Shown: one piece after another, positions 22,761-36,275 of the stretch | Layout of the letters: every line of letters begins with the position of its first letter | How positions within the stretch are numbered: position 1 is the first letter of the stretch | Assembly: GCA_003255065.1 (NCBI GenBank) | Contig: QAOA01001042.1 | Span: 1 to 64,000 of the forward strand | Length of the DNA: 64,000 nucleotides | Reading direction: 5' to 3' | Source of the DNA: Cercis canadensis | Taxonomy: Eukaryota; Streptophyta; Magnoliopsida; Fabales; Fabaceae | Notes under the pieces: generated by a model | The model's input: only the letters and a program-made list of their open reading frames with translations | What the model was told of the DNA's origin: nothing | Databases searched by the model: none | Program-made: the position numbers and the translations under genes

Positions 22761-24875
22761 AACAATAAAAACATGAATTAAAAACAATGTATAAACATGA
22801 ATTAAAATGAAAAAATTGATATGTCTATCAAAAGCATATATATATATAAGAACAACATAAAAACATCATCAGCATGTCATTAGTATCAGCATGTTTCTAC
22901 TAAAATACATTTATATATAGCTCAATCCAAATCCCTTCTAAAATACATTTATATTACTATTTATAAATGGTTTCAGTTTGAAAGATACCAATATGATCCT
23001 CTCTCTATAATCTATATAGTAGCAAGCCACGTGAAGGTAAATTATCCCTCCTCCCCTTTCTTTTAAAAGAAGAAGTAGATCGAACCCTGTTCATCTTAAA
23101 ACCGTTGCCCCCAATTAATTATTTGTTCTACATAAGTCCTTTGCATATTTTGTAGTTAATTGTTTTGATTGGTTTTCCCAACATTCAGCATATTAAATGA
23201 GGTTTTAGTATCATCAATGACAACTGTTAAATACAATAAAATATTAAATGTTTTCTTGAAAATTAAAGAATTATTTAATTTGTACCCCAATTTTTCATTA
23301 AGCGTTTCTTTGCTTATTTTTGCACATGCATATTTACTTTTATCATCTAAAAAATTAAAATTTCAAAATTTATTTTACATGCTATATTCTTAAATTTATT
23401 TTCCCTCCCTCTCCAGCTCATTCTCACCACATCTTCCCTAAGTTTCTTATTGGATTGGTCGAGCTACTTCCTATAGGTGGAATGAAATCCCTCTACCTAG
23501 ACGTACGAGACTCTTCAACCTGTAACTTATTGTATTGCACGAGTCCTTGCATTTAGCTGTATTTGCACTAAGCTAGAATCTTTTTGAAAAAGACCACAGT
23601 CATAATGTGCGACCATTTGCTAACTCATGCATGCTGCATCTCTTGTATTTAGTGAACTTCGTAAAACAATGGATAATTTTCTAAAATCTGGCCTCCTTGC
23701 AGAAGTTAAAGATTACCAAATATAAAATTTAGCATTCAAATTCCAGCACTAGAGCATAAGGACTACTAAGAATTTTAGCAATTCAATCAAACAGATAATA
23801 AGTAGCAAGTCACACTGCAGAGCAAATCATGCTTCTTCTTCAATATTGTCATTCTCAATGCTTTACTACTCTTTTTATAATGCAGATTAGCAAAATTAAA
23901 ACCAGATAATGAGACAATCGAATAGCAGTGCATCACAGACAATTATGAAAAGATATTGGTATATTAGATCATGCACTGGCAATTTGAATGTCATCAAGTA
24001 CAAATATGAATAAGCAAAAAATCAAATAACACACACTATAAGTGTGTGTGTGAGAGAGAGGGAGAGAGGGAGATAGATATGTTGCACAGGGAGTCACAGT
24101 CAGTCGGTCACAGAGACACAACACAGTACACACTCCAGATTGCACAGATGCCACTTAGCAAGAAAAAAAAACAGCAATAGCATTCCAAATTTTAAGTCTT
24201 GCGAGATAGAAATAGAATAAATGTGGATGTGATGAGTCAGATAGAACTTACAATGATAGAGTTGAAATCTTTGTGTAGCAGCAATGACTGAAGAACAAGA
24301 GCTTGAAGATCAAGCCAAGGTGCAGCAAGTTAGCAGATCAGCATCGCAGAGAAGGTTCATGAAAGTTCAAGAACTCAGAAACTCAGAGAAAGAGAAAAGA
24401 GAGATGAGAGAAGAGTGTTTGATCTTGGAAAATGTAATCCGTATATTGAATAGTTACTATATAGGAAGTGTTTACAAATATACATAGCAAAATCAATTTT
24501 GACTGATTGCTTAACATCCTAACACTTTCACATAATAAACTAACAACTCTAGCTTAACTATCAATGCTGAGTTGGCTTAACTAACTCTCTACAACTGATC
24601 AACTATTTAGTTAATGGAGACTTTAATTTACTCTTGGCTAAAATATGAGGTTATATAACCTCATTCTACGTGGATGAATATGAGCCTTTATTATGTCCAT
24701 CCCGCAAAATGGACAATTATATACTATTTCAAGTAAAAGGAGCTTCAAATTATAAATATAATTAAGTAATATAATCATTTGACGCAGTTAAATAATTTAA
24801 ATTACAATTTAATCCATTACACAAAAGCTCCTTAAGAAACGAAAAGACACATCTTCGAAACCCCACCACCAACAT
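22761..24875. other. Long interval without a recognisable gene
   Basis: AT-rich, with scattered short ORFs. The one at 24284-24487 (+) is rich in Glu, Lys and Arg but resembles nothing I know. A GTGTGTG then GAGAGAGG microsatellite lies near 24042-24072. No RNA gene or transposon terminus was recognised. Confidence 0.45.
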
Positions 24876-25100
24876 GTGCTTGCTAACGATGGCGCATCAA
24901 TAGGGTTCAAGCGTGGCCGGCAGGTTCACGGCACCACAAGCAGCGGCGATGGTCTCACTCCTTGGCATCTCAAATCCTCTCCTTCTCCTCTCTTCTCGCA
25001 TTCTTTGACTCTCCATCTCTCAATTCCCTCTGGCTCTGGCTCTCCGCCATCTTTAATCTGTCATATCTCTGCCATCTCTATCGCTCTCTGTCCTAATTGA
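24876..25100 (+). other. Unrecognised GC-richer open stretch
   Basis: A 74-codon ORF (MLANDGASIGFKRGRQ, then Ser/Pro-rich) lies just upstream of the helicase fragment and is followed by CT-rich sequence. It could be leader sequence or a first exon, but nothing in it is recognisable. Confidence 0.2.
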
Positions 25101-25165
25101 CTACTCATTTACATTTTGTTACCAACCGAAGCCCCAATTTGTAACCTTTTCTTCTGCAATCTAGT

Positions 25166-25495
25166 TCGAGGAGCCATCTGCAAAAGCTAGAACAAACCCT
25201 AACGGTAAGAATGCTAAAAATGTGTATCACATTGGAGGTGTGCAGGTGGAATTCCCTTACGAACCATATGGTACTCAGTTTGCAATTGTTTGTTCAACGG
25301 AACTTTTCAAAATTGTCAGAGTTTTGGCAGTGAAATTTGACATGTATATTTCATTGGCACATTTCTCCTTCTATATGCAATCATAATCATCACTTAATAA
25401 AAACATTTGCTATTCTTTTGTGTATGTAAGGACAAATCTCTCAAGTGATTCGTGAATTACGTAAAACTGCTTACAGGGTTCCTATGGCTGTGTTG
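25166..25495 (+). pseudogene. FANCJ/BRIP1-like DNA helicase, two exon fragments
   Basis: The first segment (25166-25290) reads NPNGKNAKNVYHIGGVQVEF then PYEPYGTQF, the N-terminal Q-motif region of plant FANCJ-like Fe-S helicases (XPD/RTEL1/FANCJ family). The second (25431-25495, between AG and GTAGG) reads QISQVIRELRKTAYRVPM then AVL, the segment around helicase motif Ia. The exon or exons between, which carry the Walker A motif, and everything after are missing. The family unwinds DNA in repair; this fragment cannot. It is the first of several unrelated fragments on the same strand. Confidence 0.7.
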
Positions 25496-25499
25496 GTAG

Positions 25500-26780
25500 G
25501 TTAAATCCATTGCTTTAGTATCATTGTTCAATTAATTTGAGCGCTCCTCAAGTTTGAGGATTCCCGATTATTCATGGGTTCTCATTAGCAATTTACTTCT
25601 ATTTTTTGTTTTAAATGATTGTTATGAAACAAATACAAACTAGTTGAGTTACATGGTTCAGTAGGATCTTGTAGAATGTAATTATTTATTAATCCCTTCA
25701 CTGAATATTCAGTGCTTTGTTGTTGATTTATTTGGAAATTTTTTGGGCATGATTTCTTAATTTTCTGTTGATGTTGGTATTATGGAAATTTCTTGCTCCT
25801 TCAGTGCTTTGTTATTGATTTATTTGGAAATTTCTATTCTTGCACCAGATTCTGTTCCTACAGTAACCAGTAGCTGTAGGTTGTAGTGTCTTCCAAATTA
25901 ATCTCTGTTTATGTTAGTTTGAGGACTAGTGTGATTGTTTGTTTGATTTTTCTTTTGGCTTCCCTGTTCCTTTTCTTTTTCTTTTTGATCTTTGTGCTAT
26001 TGCATTTTCTGTTTTCTTTTGATGTTGAGTGGCATATTTTTGCTAGCTGATCAATGGACATTTGGAATTGGTCTGTATAAATGATTGTATATTTCAAGGT
26101 GATATAACTAGGGTCATTTGATGATTTGTGGAAAAGAAAGGCAGCTAGTATGGGGTGGTACCGGATATGTTGGTGGCTAGATGTTTTCTGGTTTTGTAGT
26201 GAAGTTAGTAGAGAAATTCATGGCACTTCAAGTTGGTGAAGGGAAACTATATGGTTCAGCATTTTGGTTTTGCTCAAAGATTTTTTATATATGCCCGTTG
26301 GATTTCCTTGAAGTTTGGATTCCTATAGTATTTATTTGTGTGGTATGAACTGAATTATTTGTCTGAGTCTCCCATAAAGGAATAATCAACTCACTAGAAA
26401 TACATTTCAGAAGCTACTAAAACCTCTACTAACTTGCCTAAGATATTTGTATTGTGGTGCTTTTTTTAGTTGTATCTTTTGCATTGTAACCAGAATAAAA
26501 AAGGTTAAATTCGGCGTTGTATCTCCTTGGGAAGGATTTAACTGCGTGATAGCTTGTTTAAGATTAAAAAGTTTGGCTTCTCGTATGTATAGACACCCTT
26601 TTAGAGCTTGGTAAAACTTTGGAAAAGTGATTTGCACCTGAATTTGGGAAGAAAATATGATTAGTGATTGGAAGAAATTCTTCTTGTACTTGCAGTTTGT
26701 TTGCAATTGCCCGTGGAGTTTATATGACGAAGAGTCTGTCTGATTTTGTTATTTATTTTTTGTATAACTTGGTTTTCTAG
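25500..26780. other. Intron-like interval between gene fragments
   Basis: T-rich plant intron-like sequence. A TTGTTGTTGATTTATTTGGA-type phrase repeats near 25718 and 25808. No coding similarity was recognised. Confidence 0.4.
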
Positions 26781-27313
26781 TGAAAGAGAAAAGATGGGTG
26801 GTGTTCAAGGGAGAGGATGATCCTACCTCTATCCCAGGTAAATCTTGTACAAGAGCTATCACTCAGCTACAAAATTATTAAATTAACTCTCTGCATCTGT
26901 TTATTACAACTCTGGAATTGATCTAATTATTAAATACTTTTGATCAATTTATTTTCATATGTCTTTTGTTGTGACAAATTATTGCTTAGTCCTCAGCTTC
27001 AGTATTATAAAAATGATATGTATTATGTAAAATGTATACAAAATAGGCTATGATTCTTACATAATTTTGCATTCTTGGTGGATGGTTACTCTTTAATCCT
27101 TTTAGTTGAATGGATTTGTTGGCTGAATGGGCAGCGCAAAAGGACTCCAAATGCAGAGGTAAAACCGAACATTTTCTTTTCTGTTTTTCTTATAATTTCT
27201 GCCCTGCTTGTAAGGTAAGATGTTTACTGTTAATTGATAATACTATTTTGTTCCTCTTCAGGAAATGATGGAGTTGGAAGCAAGGCCTGAACGTGTTAAA
27301 CAAAATGTTGCTG
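26781..27313 (+). pseudogene. NDUFAF2-like (17.2-kDa NADH dehydrogenase-related) internal exons
   Basis: Three exons with canonical AG/GT borders at 26781-26837, 27106-27158 and 27262-27313 splice in frame. They read KEKRWVVFKGEDDPTSIP, then EWICWLNGQRKRTPNAE, then EMMELEARPERVKQNVA. This is the central part of the plant homologue of the mitochondrial complex I assembly factor NDUFAF2/NDUFA12 family (RWVVFKG and EWxxWLxGxRxxxP are family hallmarks). The first exon with the start codon and the lysine-rich C-terminal exon are not found nearby. The frame is undamaged, so it could be part of a gene whose ends I failed to see, but its neighbours are unrelated gene pieces. Confidence 0.65.
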
Positions 27314-27319
27314 GTACGT

Positions 27320-29078
<1,759 letters not shown>

Positions 29079-29079
29079 A

Positions 29080-29845
29080 TGTAAAGATTGATGCAGTTGT
29101 GTAGTTAGTGATAACAACATGGAAGCAACTACGATGCTTTGTTAGACCTTTTCCCTCAGGAGTTATCTGACTTCCTTCTTGATAGTTGCTGCTTCTCCCC
29201 TACCAAGCAGGATTTACTGAGAGACAAGTGTAGAGAAAAGACAAGGATCAAATATTGTATAGCTTTTACAAGTCACCGGGGAAAGAGGGTACATGTAATT
29301 TATTTTTTCAGAAAAAAATCCAGAGGATAGATTATTAGTTTATTACATCTTTTCTGCTACATGTGGATATGCAACATGAAAATATCTTGAAACTTTCACC
29401 AAATTTTCTGAGCAGATGTAGCTTCCTCCGTTTTAGAGCTACTGATTTTTTCTTTGGCCATTCTTTTATGCTATGTGTATATATGAAAATTTAATATAAA
29501 TTTGTGCTTCTTGATTCATTTGGCATCTCTCATTTGGATGCGATTGTTTTCAATAATTGAGTTGTACTTTTCAATAATTGTGTTTACACCTCTCTTTTAC
29601 TCATTTGCTATTATTTTGTAGGTATGTGCTATTAATATTCTCATTTAGTTCTCATACTTACAGGAATCTCTTTATGAAGCCTGTTTAAGCAAATGATTTG
29701 AAATTATCTAAAATAGTTTTAAATAGGCTGCTGTCTAGCAATGAGGTTATGTTTGCCCTTCGTGAAAGAACTTGACCTTATTGTATAATTTGTACTTTCC
29801 TTATGTAAGTTGTTTTGCTAAATCTGAAACTCACTGTTTTTCCAG
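29080..29845. other. 3'-flank-like sequence after the UBP fragment
   Basis: No recognisable coding sequence. The ORF at 29139-29330 has no familiar motif. Confidence 0.4.
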
Positions 29846-30009
29846 GTGTGTCAATACCATCAGCAATGGTATTGTGGGTAATGAGAGAATTATCACCTAC
29901 AAAAGCCATTAGCATACAAGAAGAATCAGGTATATTAACTTATGTCGCCGATAGTTCAGTCGTAGTTCATCCTCAGCGCTGGACTACTGTAACAAGCATG
30001 CAGAACCAG
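29846..30009 (+). pseudogene. TOM1-family-like (tobamovirus multiplication protein-like) C-terminal exon
   Basis: Bounded by TTCCAG and GTCCAT, the frame reads SIPSAMVLWVMRELSP, later DSSVVVHPQRWTTVTSMQNQ. The PSAxVLWVMRExxP pattern resembles the end of the last membrane helix and the tail of plant seven-helix proteins of the TOM1/THH1 (DUF1084) group, host membrane proteins. No other exon of such a gene is nearby. The assignment rests on remembered family features and is moderate at best. Confidence 0.4.
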
Positions 30010-30860
30010 GTCCATACATGGCTAGATCTTTCCAATTGTGTAATCCATTTATGCAATAAACTGTCTATACAATTGGTGATCTGACTACATATATGTTTTG
30101 GATCATTTGACCTTAATTTAATGATGTGCACGCTCTTTCCGACATCCTTTTTTTTTTTTTTTTTAAATTTATCATCCTTTATTGTTTTCCTCGATGGAAA
30201 AGTATTCTTGTTATATGGGTTGCTGAAGGCATGTGTAAGTTTTAATATGGACAGTTTTAGTTAAGATTCACTATTATCAACTTTCTGATGTGTGGGACAA
30301 GATTGTTGGGCTGAAAAAGAGAGTCATATAGTGAAACCAAAAACAGTACATCTAAACTATGATATCAGTTAATTGGGCACAAAAAAAGAAAGCCCCTTTT
30401 TGAGTTGTTCATATGGGTTAGTAATCACCCTTTAGCTTAATTCTTTCTGGGAGTATAGTCCCTTGAGTATATTCGGACCTTTTCTATACATTGTTTTTCT
30501 TCTTTCGTCTGTTTTTTACATTATTTCAGACTTATTTGCTTCTTTATAAGCAAGGAAACCTCATAGTGATTAAGCTCTGTCATTGATGCAGGCTTTAAGA
30601 GTCCGATATAATCATATGTTGATCTTCGCAAATATGTCTTATTTTTCTACCATAGTTTTGAGAGGTAGGTGCAACTTCTTTTGGAATATGCTTAACCCTG
30701 AGCAGAAATGAGAGAAAACCATGTTGGTGATTGCATCCTTTTAGGGCCGAATGGTTTCTGTACCATAGTATTTACATTGTAAATGTATATAGCGGGAATT
30801 TCACATACGTACTCTTTTTAATTTTTTTGTAAGGCAAACTTTGAGATGTTACTGCACCAA
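30010..30860. other. Interval without recognised features
   Basis: AT-rich, with a T18-type run near 30150. Nothing recognisable. Confidence 0.4.
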
Positions 30861-32520
30861 ATTGTAAATGAAATGGGCTTACTTGTGTTAATGATATGTT
30901 TTCAGTTATTGAAAGGTTGTTCTTGAAATGGGTTGGGTTTGTCAAAACAAAATTAGTTGGTTAGATAAAAAGACAAATTCTTGAATGATTTATCTTTGTA
31001 AAAAGTCTGGCCTGTTACTAAAAAAAAATAGGCTTTGACCCAATAAAAAGGTAAATTAAACTACAATGGCTTATTATGTAGATGATATACTATTGATCCA
31101 ATAAGCAATAGAATATGAATTTGATGTTAATGAAAGAAATGTTTATATTTTTTTGCAGCCAAAATAAAAGAAATAATATTTATTTATAAGAATAATACTT
31201 AGTCTTCCACTAATTAAAGACATTTATTGTTTGTCATTTTTAAGTTCAACTAAACAAATTGATGTGGAGTACAAAAAGGGTGATTAAAGGTCATGATCTA
31301 AGTTTTGTTAGACTTGTTCCACCTCTACTAGAATTGCATCCATTAAAAGAAATTGTAAATGAAATGGGAATCTTTTATTCTTACTTGTGTTAATGAGCTA
31401 TTTTCAATTTTTAAAAGGCTATTTTTAAAATGGGCTACTAAGTTGAAATAGGTTGTGTTTGTTAAAACAAAATCAATTGATTAGATAAAAAGACACTCTT
31501 GAATGATTTATCTTCGTANATTCTTACTTGTGTTAATGAGCTATTTTCAATTTTTAAAAGGCTATTTTTGAAATGGGCTACTAAGTTGAAATAGGTTGTG
31601 TTTGTTAAAACAAAATCAGTTGATTAGATAAAAAGACACTCTTGAATGATTTATCTTCGTAGAAAATCTCAGTAGTAGAATAGGCTTAGGCCTGTTACTA
31701 AAAAAAGAATAGGCTTTGGCACAAGGTAAATTAAACTACAGTGGCTTGTTATGTAGATGATATACTATTGATCCAATAAGCAATGGAAGATGAATTTGAT
31801 ATTAATGAAAGAAATGTTTATATTTTTTTGCAACCAAAATGAAAGAAATAATATTTATTTATAGAGATAATACTTAGTCTTCTACTGATTAAAAGAAAGA
31901 CATTTATTGTTTGTCATTATTAAGTTCAACTAAACAAATTGATGTGGAGTACAAAATGGGTGATTAAAGGTCATGATCTAAGTTTTGTTAGACTTGCTCA
32001 ACATCTACTAGAGTTGCATCCATTAAAAGAAATTGTAAATAAAATGGGAATATTTTATTCGTACTTGTGTTAATGATCTATTTTTAATTTTTAAAAGGTT
32101 ATTTTTTAAATGGGCTACTAAGTTGAAATGAGTTGTGTTTGTTAAAACAAAATAAGCTGGTTAGATAAAAAGACACTCGTGCATGATTTATCTTTGTAAA
32201 AAGTCTAACTAGTAGAATAGGCTTAGACTTGTTACTAAAAAAAGAATAGGCTTAATAAAAAGGTAAATTAAACTATAGTGACTTGTTATGTAAATTATAT
32301 ACTATTGATTCAATAAGCAATTGAAGATGAATTTGATGTTAATGAAAAAAAAAAATTTGCAGCCAAAAAAAAATATTTATAGAAATAATACTTAGTCTTC
32401 CAATGATTGGAGAAAAGACATTACTGTTTGTCATTATTAAGTTTGACTAAAGAAATTGATATAGGGTACAAAATGGGTGATCAAAGTTTTATGAAAATCA
32501 TTAAGATATAGTAAGTCATT
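30861..32520. repeat. Three imperfect tandem copies of a ~500-bp AT-rich sequence
   Basis: The phrase ATTGTAAATGAAATGGG and the following text (TACTTGTGTTAATGA, GGTTAGATAAAAAGACA, AATAGGCTT, GATGATATACTATTGATCCA, GTGGAGTACAAA) recur from 30861, 31352 and 32032. The second unit is lengthened by a 142-bp block written twice around the N at 31519. No coding potential is seen. Confidence 0.85.
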
Positions 32521-33690
32521 CTTAATTTGGACTATACATATTAACATAGAGTACAAAATAGCTAATCAAAGGCTATGACAAAGTCATATGATTTAGTACA
32601 TTTTGTTATTGAGTAAAGATAAATATTGATTTTGCTTAATCATATTATTTTATTTGTATGTACATTATTCACTTTTTTTTTTAAAAAATAGTTATCAAAC
32701 TTAAGACAACTTAATAAAATTCTTAGTTTAATAGTATTCATTTTACTAGATATGTTATTCAAGTATATCTACACTATTCACAGATTTAAAAATAAGAAAA
32801 TAGTATGAGTTGTAAACTTTGTTAGATGATTAATGTTTTTGTAATCTAATAACCTCTTATTGAAAAAAGAAACATATTATTTTTAAGAATAAATGTATTC
32901 GGCCAAAAGTATAAGTAATAAACAATTTTGTTTTAATTTGAAAATTAATTTGATAAGATGAACAAAGCATATATACTTGATTATGGTACGTTAATGAATA
33001 TTTTATATATTATATATAATTAAACTTTTACAATTCTAAGTCAAGACATCCCACTCAATTCAATTAGATGAGATTAAAATGGGAATCTCTTTTCTCACTT
33101 TGCCAATCCAAATGAAAGGAAGATATATGATACTATATTATGTTACATAATGATTAAATAAGGGTATTAGGGTGTGAAAATGTCTAATTAGATTGCATAT
33201 ATTAATTAAATTAGGACACATGACTTTAAAATTATGTCTATTGTCACAATATTCTAAATTAAATTAGATTTTAATTTTCAAAACCAAAACAAAGGCTACA
33301 TAGTAATTCAATGAAAGCTTGGGTGTGAAATTTTTTTAATTTTATCACAATAACTAATGTTAGTAGTACCATACTGTTAGTTTGAAGTTGTTTTAAATTA
33401 CTTCACATATTCATTAAATTAATACACTAAAGTGTGAAAATTTGTTATTAGATTAAAAATTTATAACATCAAACAAGTATTATTTGTTTTAGGAAATATA
33501 ATAAATTTTATTATAATAATATATAATTACAAATTTTTTTAATATTAATTTGAATTTTTTGTAAATATTTCATGAATAAGAATGTTGGTAATAAAATATT
33601 AAGTTATTTCTTTACAAAAAAAAATTAAGTTATTTGATATGTAAATTTGACTAATGTTGTTGGTTCAATGCTGGGCACCTAACTCAAATC
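32521..33690. other. Very AT-rich interval
   Basis: No ORF of note. Several stretches contain AAATTAGATT-like and TTAAATTA-like words. No gene or element terminus was recognised. Confidence 0.5.
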
Positions 33691-33707
33691 AACACTTCAT
33701 CGGGAGG

Positions 33708-33744
33708 GGATCCAGTCATGTTGGTAAGTAACATGACCGGGTCC
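33708..33744. repeat. Inverted repeat (hairpin) with 15-bp arms
   Basis: GGATCCAGTCATGTT (33708-33722) pairs with AACATGACCGGGTCC (33730-33744) at 13 of 15 positions around a 7-nt loop. It could be a transposon or Helitron terminal hairpin, but no CTRR end follows. Confidence 0.5.
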
Positions 33745-33824
33745 TGTTATTTTAATCTCAGCCCTCCATTTTAATTTAACACTCATCTATGGTGTATGTT
33801 GTGCCACCTCACCATTTTATAAAA

Positions 33825-33955
33825 AGAAAAAATTCTCCCTCCTTTTCACTTTCTCTCCCCCTCGCATGCTTCCTCCCAAATTTTTTCTAAAAAAATTCTT
33901 CCTCCTTTTCACTTTCTCTCCCCCATGCATGCTTCCTCCCAAATTTTTTCTCAAA
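33825..33955. repeat. Pyrimidine-rich tandem duplication (~66-bp unit)
   Basis: CCTCCTTTTCACTTTCTCTC followed by CATGCTTCCTCCCAAATTTT occurs twice in tandem. It resembles a 5' UTR-like CT-rich leader upstream of the U-box kinase fragment. Confidence 0.6.
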
Positions 33956-34245
33956 GACGGGTACTGTCACAAGGCAAAGGTTAAGAGTAGAAACATTTAG
34001 AAGAAGCATGGTGTGGTCCTGAACCTGTTTTGCTTCACGTTTTGTGATTTCCTTTTAAGACCAGCCAAATTTCCTTGAACTTTTATAGTACGAAATACCC
34101 AAATGGTGTTTGAACCCCATAGTTGAAAAGAGTGAAATTTCTATAGAGAAAACGATGGTGGGCATCTCCTGTTCTTTCTGGGTTTAAGGTTTTTCAAGAT
34201 TTCGAGGTTTAATACAGCTGGTTTCATTAGTAAGTTCCAAACTTT

Positions 34246-34462
34246 TTCAGATTTTTATGGTTTTTGCATCAACACCCATATGAGTTTTCAATTTTTTCTT
34301 AATGCTCTGCACTCTTTGGTTCTATTTTTCCTGCCCTCTCTCTCTCTTTTTTTTTTTTTCAGATTTTTATGGTTTTTGCATCAACACCCATATGGGTTTT
34401 CAATTTTTTCTTAATGCTCTGCGCTCTTTGGTTCTATTTTTCCTTCCCTATATATATATATA

Positions 34463-34503
<41 letters not shown>

Positions 34504-34510
34504 CTTCTTG
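34246..34510. repeat. 112-bp direct duplication and TA/TC microsatellite
   Basis: CAGATTTTTATGGTTTTTGC and the following ~80 bp occur at about 34248 and again at about 34360. They are followed by (TA)n-(TC)n-(TA)n at about 34449-34503. Short ORFs here are low-complexity. Confidence 0.7.
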
Positions 34511-34771
34511 GATCTTAGGAACTGCTCTCTCTCTCTGAATTTGGGAATTGTACGGACTTTGATTTTTGGGTCTGGGTATTCAAGTGTGGATATTAGGCAA
34601 AAGGACTCTCTCTGTGTGGTCTTTGACAATTTTATTCACTGAATTTAAGTTCTCATGAACATTTGAATGGGAAGCTTGAAAAATGCTCTATGTATAAAGA
34701 TGGAGCAGTTTTCCTATGTTTTTATTCACTTGGTTATTTGTGCACAACTGGGTGATGCAGAGAAGTTAGGT

Positions 34772-34953
34772 CAATGCAGATGAAAATCCTAAATCTCTTC
34801 ATTCCCCATCTTCAATTATTGTTGTAGCTATCAAGGAAAACAAGAAAAACACTTATGTGTTACAAAGGGTACTCAATAAATTTGTTCCAGAGGGAAGGAT
34901 TATCTTCAAGCTGATTCATGTCCAAGCTGGTATAAAAGGAGTTCCAACGCCAA
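34772..34953 (+). pseudogene. Plant U-box kinase N-terminal (USP-like) exon fragment
   Basis: The frame reads ADENPKSLHSPSSIIVVAIK, then YVLQRVLNKFVPEGRI and FKLIHVQAGIKGVPTP, and ends at a GT donor (34954). This is the start of the universal-stress-protein-like domain that opens plant U-box protein kinases (PUB33/PUB52 type). There is a TAG just upstream in frame, compatible with an intron acceptor (GTTAG). The Athila-type element begins 53 bp downstream, inside what would be the intron. No later exon of this gene is found beyond the element, so the gene is incomplete here. Confidence 0.6.
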
Positions 34954-35006
34954 GTAATATTTACTTTTAATGTTTATTGTGTTCAAGAAGAAAACTTTTT
35001 TATGCC

Positions 35007-36261
35007 TGTTGTGTAAAAACCTAACGCAAGTGTACGTTGTTGTTTTTCAAGTAATAAGATGAATAAGATTTATCGTTCCCACGAGGACTAATGTACCAAC
35101 TACCGAAAGAGGGTTAATCTTAACTTTATCTAATCAATCGATATGGAGATATTTCAATGAAACAACTTAAAACAAAATAAAAATAAATAAACCAGAAAAA
35201 TAGCCAATCAAACCAAAAAAGATGATAGAATTAACAAGGGAAAAAAACCTAGGCCTCCGATTTCACCTTAATTAATCCCGGTTTCCGTACATCATGTTAT
35301 TGATCTCAATTTATCTTCCTGATTGCTAATCAAGAATCCTTAATTCATCCACTAGCCTCTCCCAAGGTCTAGTGGAAATATCCCTAATTACTAACCCTGT
35401 ACATTCCTATACGAGTTATAATAATTATAGATTCATTAGGTTCTATGGTTCGCTTAACTGATTACCTAAGCCATGGAGGTATATTTTTATCCTACATGCA
35501 ACATAAGGCATTAATCTCAATGAACTAAACACACAAATCTTCTTCCGGTCTCATTGTGATTAACTTGTCATCTAGATTAAGGGCCAGTCAATTTAGAAAC
35601 ATTAAGAGTAGAGATGAATGCTCAATTAACAAAGATAAATCTCAAATCAATTTCATAAGAACTTCAACTGTTCATAATTTTGGCTACATCGTAGCCCTAG
35701 AGAAGAATTTAGTTCATCATAGAAGAATAAAACCAGCAAAAGTAAAATCTAGACATGTTTCAAGGTTAAAAGAAGAAAAACTCTGAGTTGACGGTCGAAT
35801 CCACTTCGCGTCTCCTCCCTTCAATCCTTGCTTTTGCCTCCTTTGTGCCTCTTTTTGTGTCTAAGAACGACTCCCTCTAAAATCCTAAAATTGTCTATTT
35901 ATACTTCTAAAGAAAAGCCCTAAAGCTAAAGAAATAGAGTGACGTATAACAGTAATCCACGCACGGGCGCTGCGGTGCTGAGTCTCTGCCTGAGACTGAG
36001 ATTTTTCAGTACTTAGGTGTTGCGGCGCTTGCTTGCTGTCCAACTCGTGCATCCTAATGCTCCAAGGACTGCGGCGCTGGATTTCGAGGGCTGCAGAGCT
36101 AGATTTCTGTCCAAATCCTCCTTATACTTCATTCCTTCACTTTGGTCCATGAGTTCTAAAATTTAACATAAAACTTACATTAAAGAGCCATTATTCCTCA
36201 AAAACCAACCAAATACTTTAGTAAAGGACACCAAAAGAGTGAGTCTAAAACTCACTCAACA
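35007..36261 (-). repeat. 3' LTR of the Athila-type element (left)
   Basis: On the plus strand it begins TGTTGTGTAAAAACC and ends ACTCACTCAACA. The complement has a TATAAATAG box (35895-35903). Relative to the other LTR it lacks about 92 bp in the GC-rich CTGCGGCGCTG repeat zone near 35960-36090. Confidence 0.9.
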
Positions 36262-36275
36262 AATACCCCAAACTT
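36262..36275 (-). promoter_or_regulatory. Polypurine tract next to the 3' LTR
   Basis: On the minus strand AAGTTTGGGGTATT directly precedes the LTR. This is the expected site of plus-strand DNA priming. Two similar tracts lie further inside (36765-36775 and 38872-38883). Confidence 0.65.

Noticed and set aside
34302-34629. ORFs on both strands over the TA/TC microsatellite
   Set aside because: Low-complexity translation (IYIYIY, RERERE) with no protein character.
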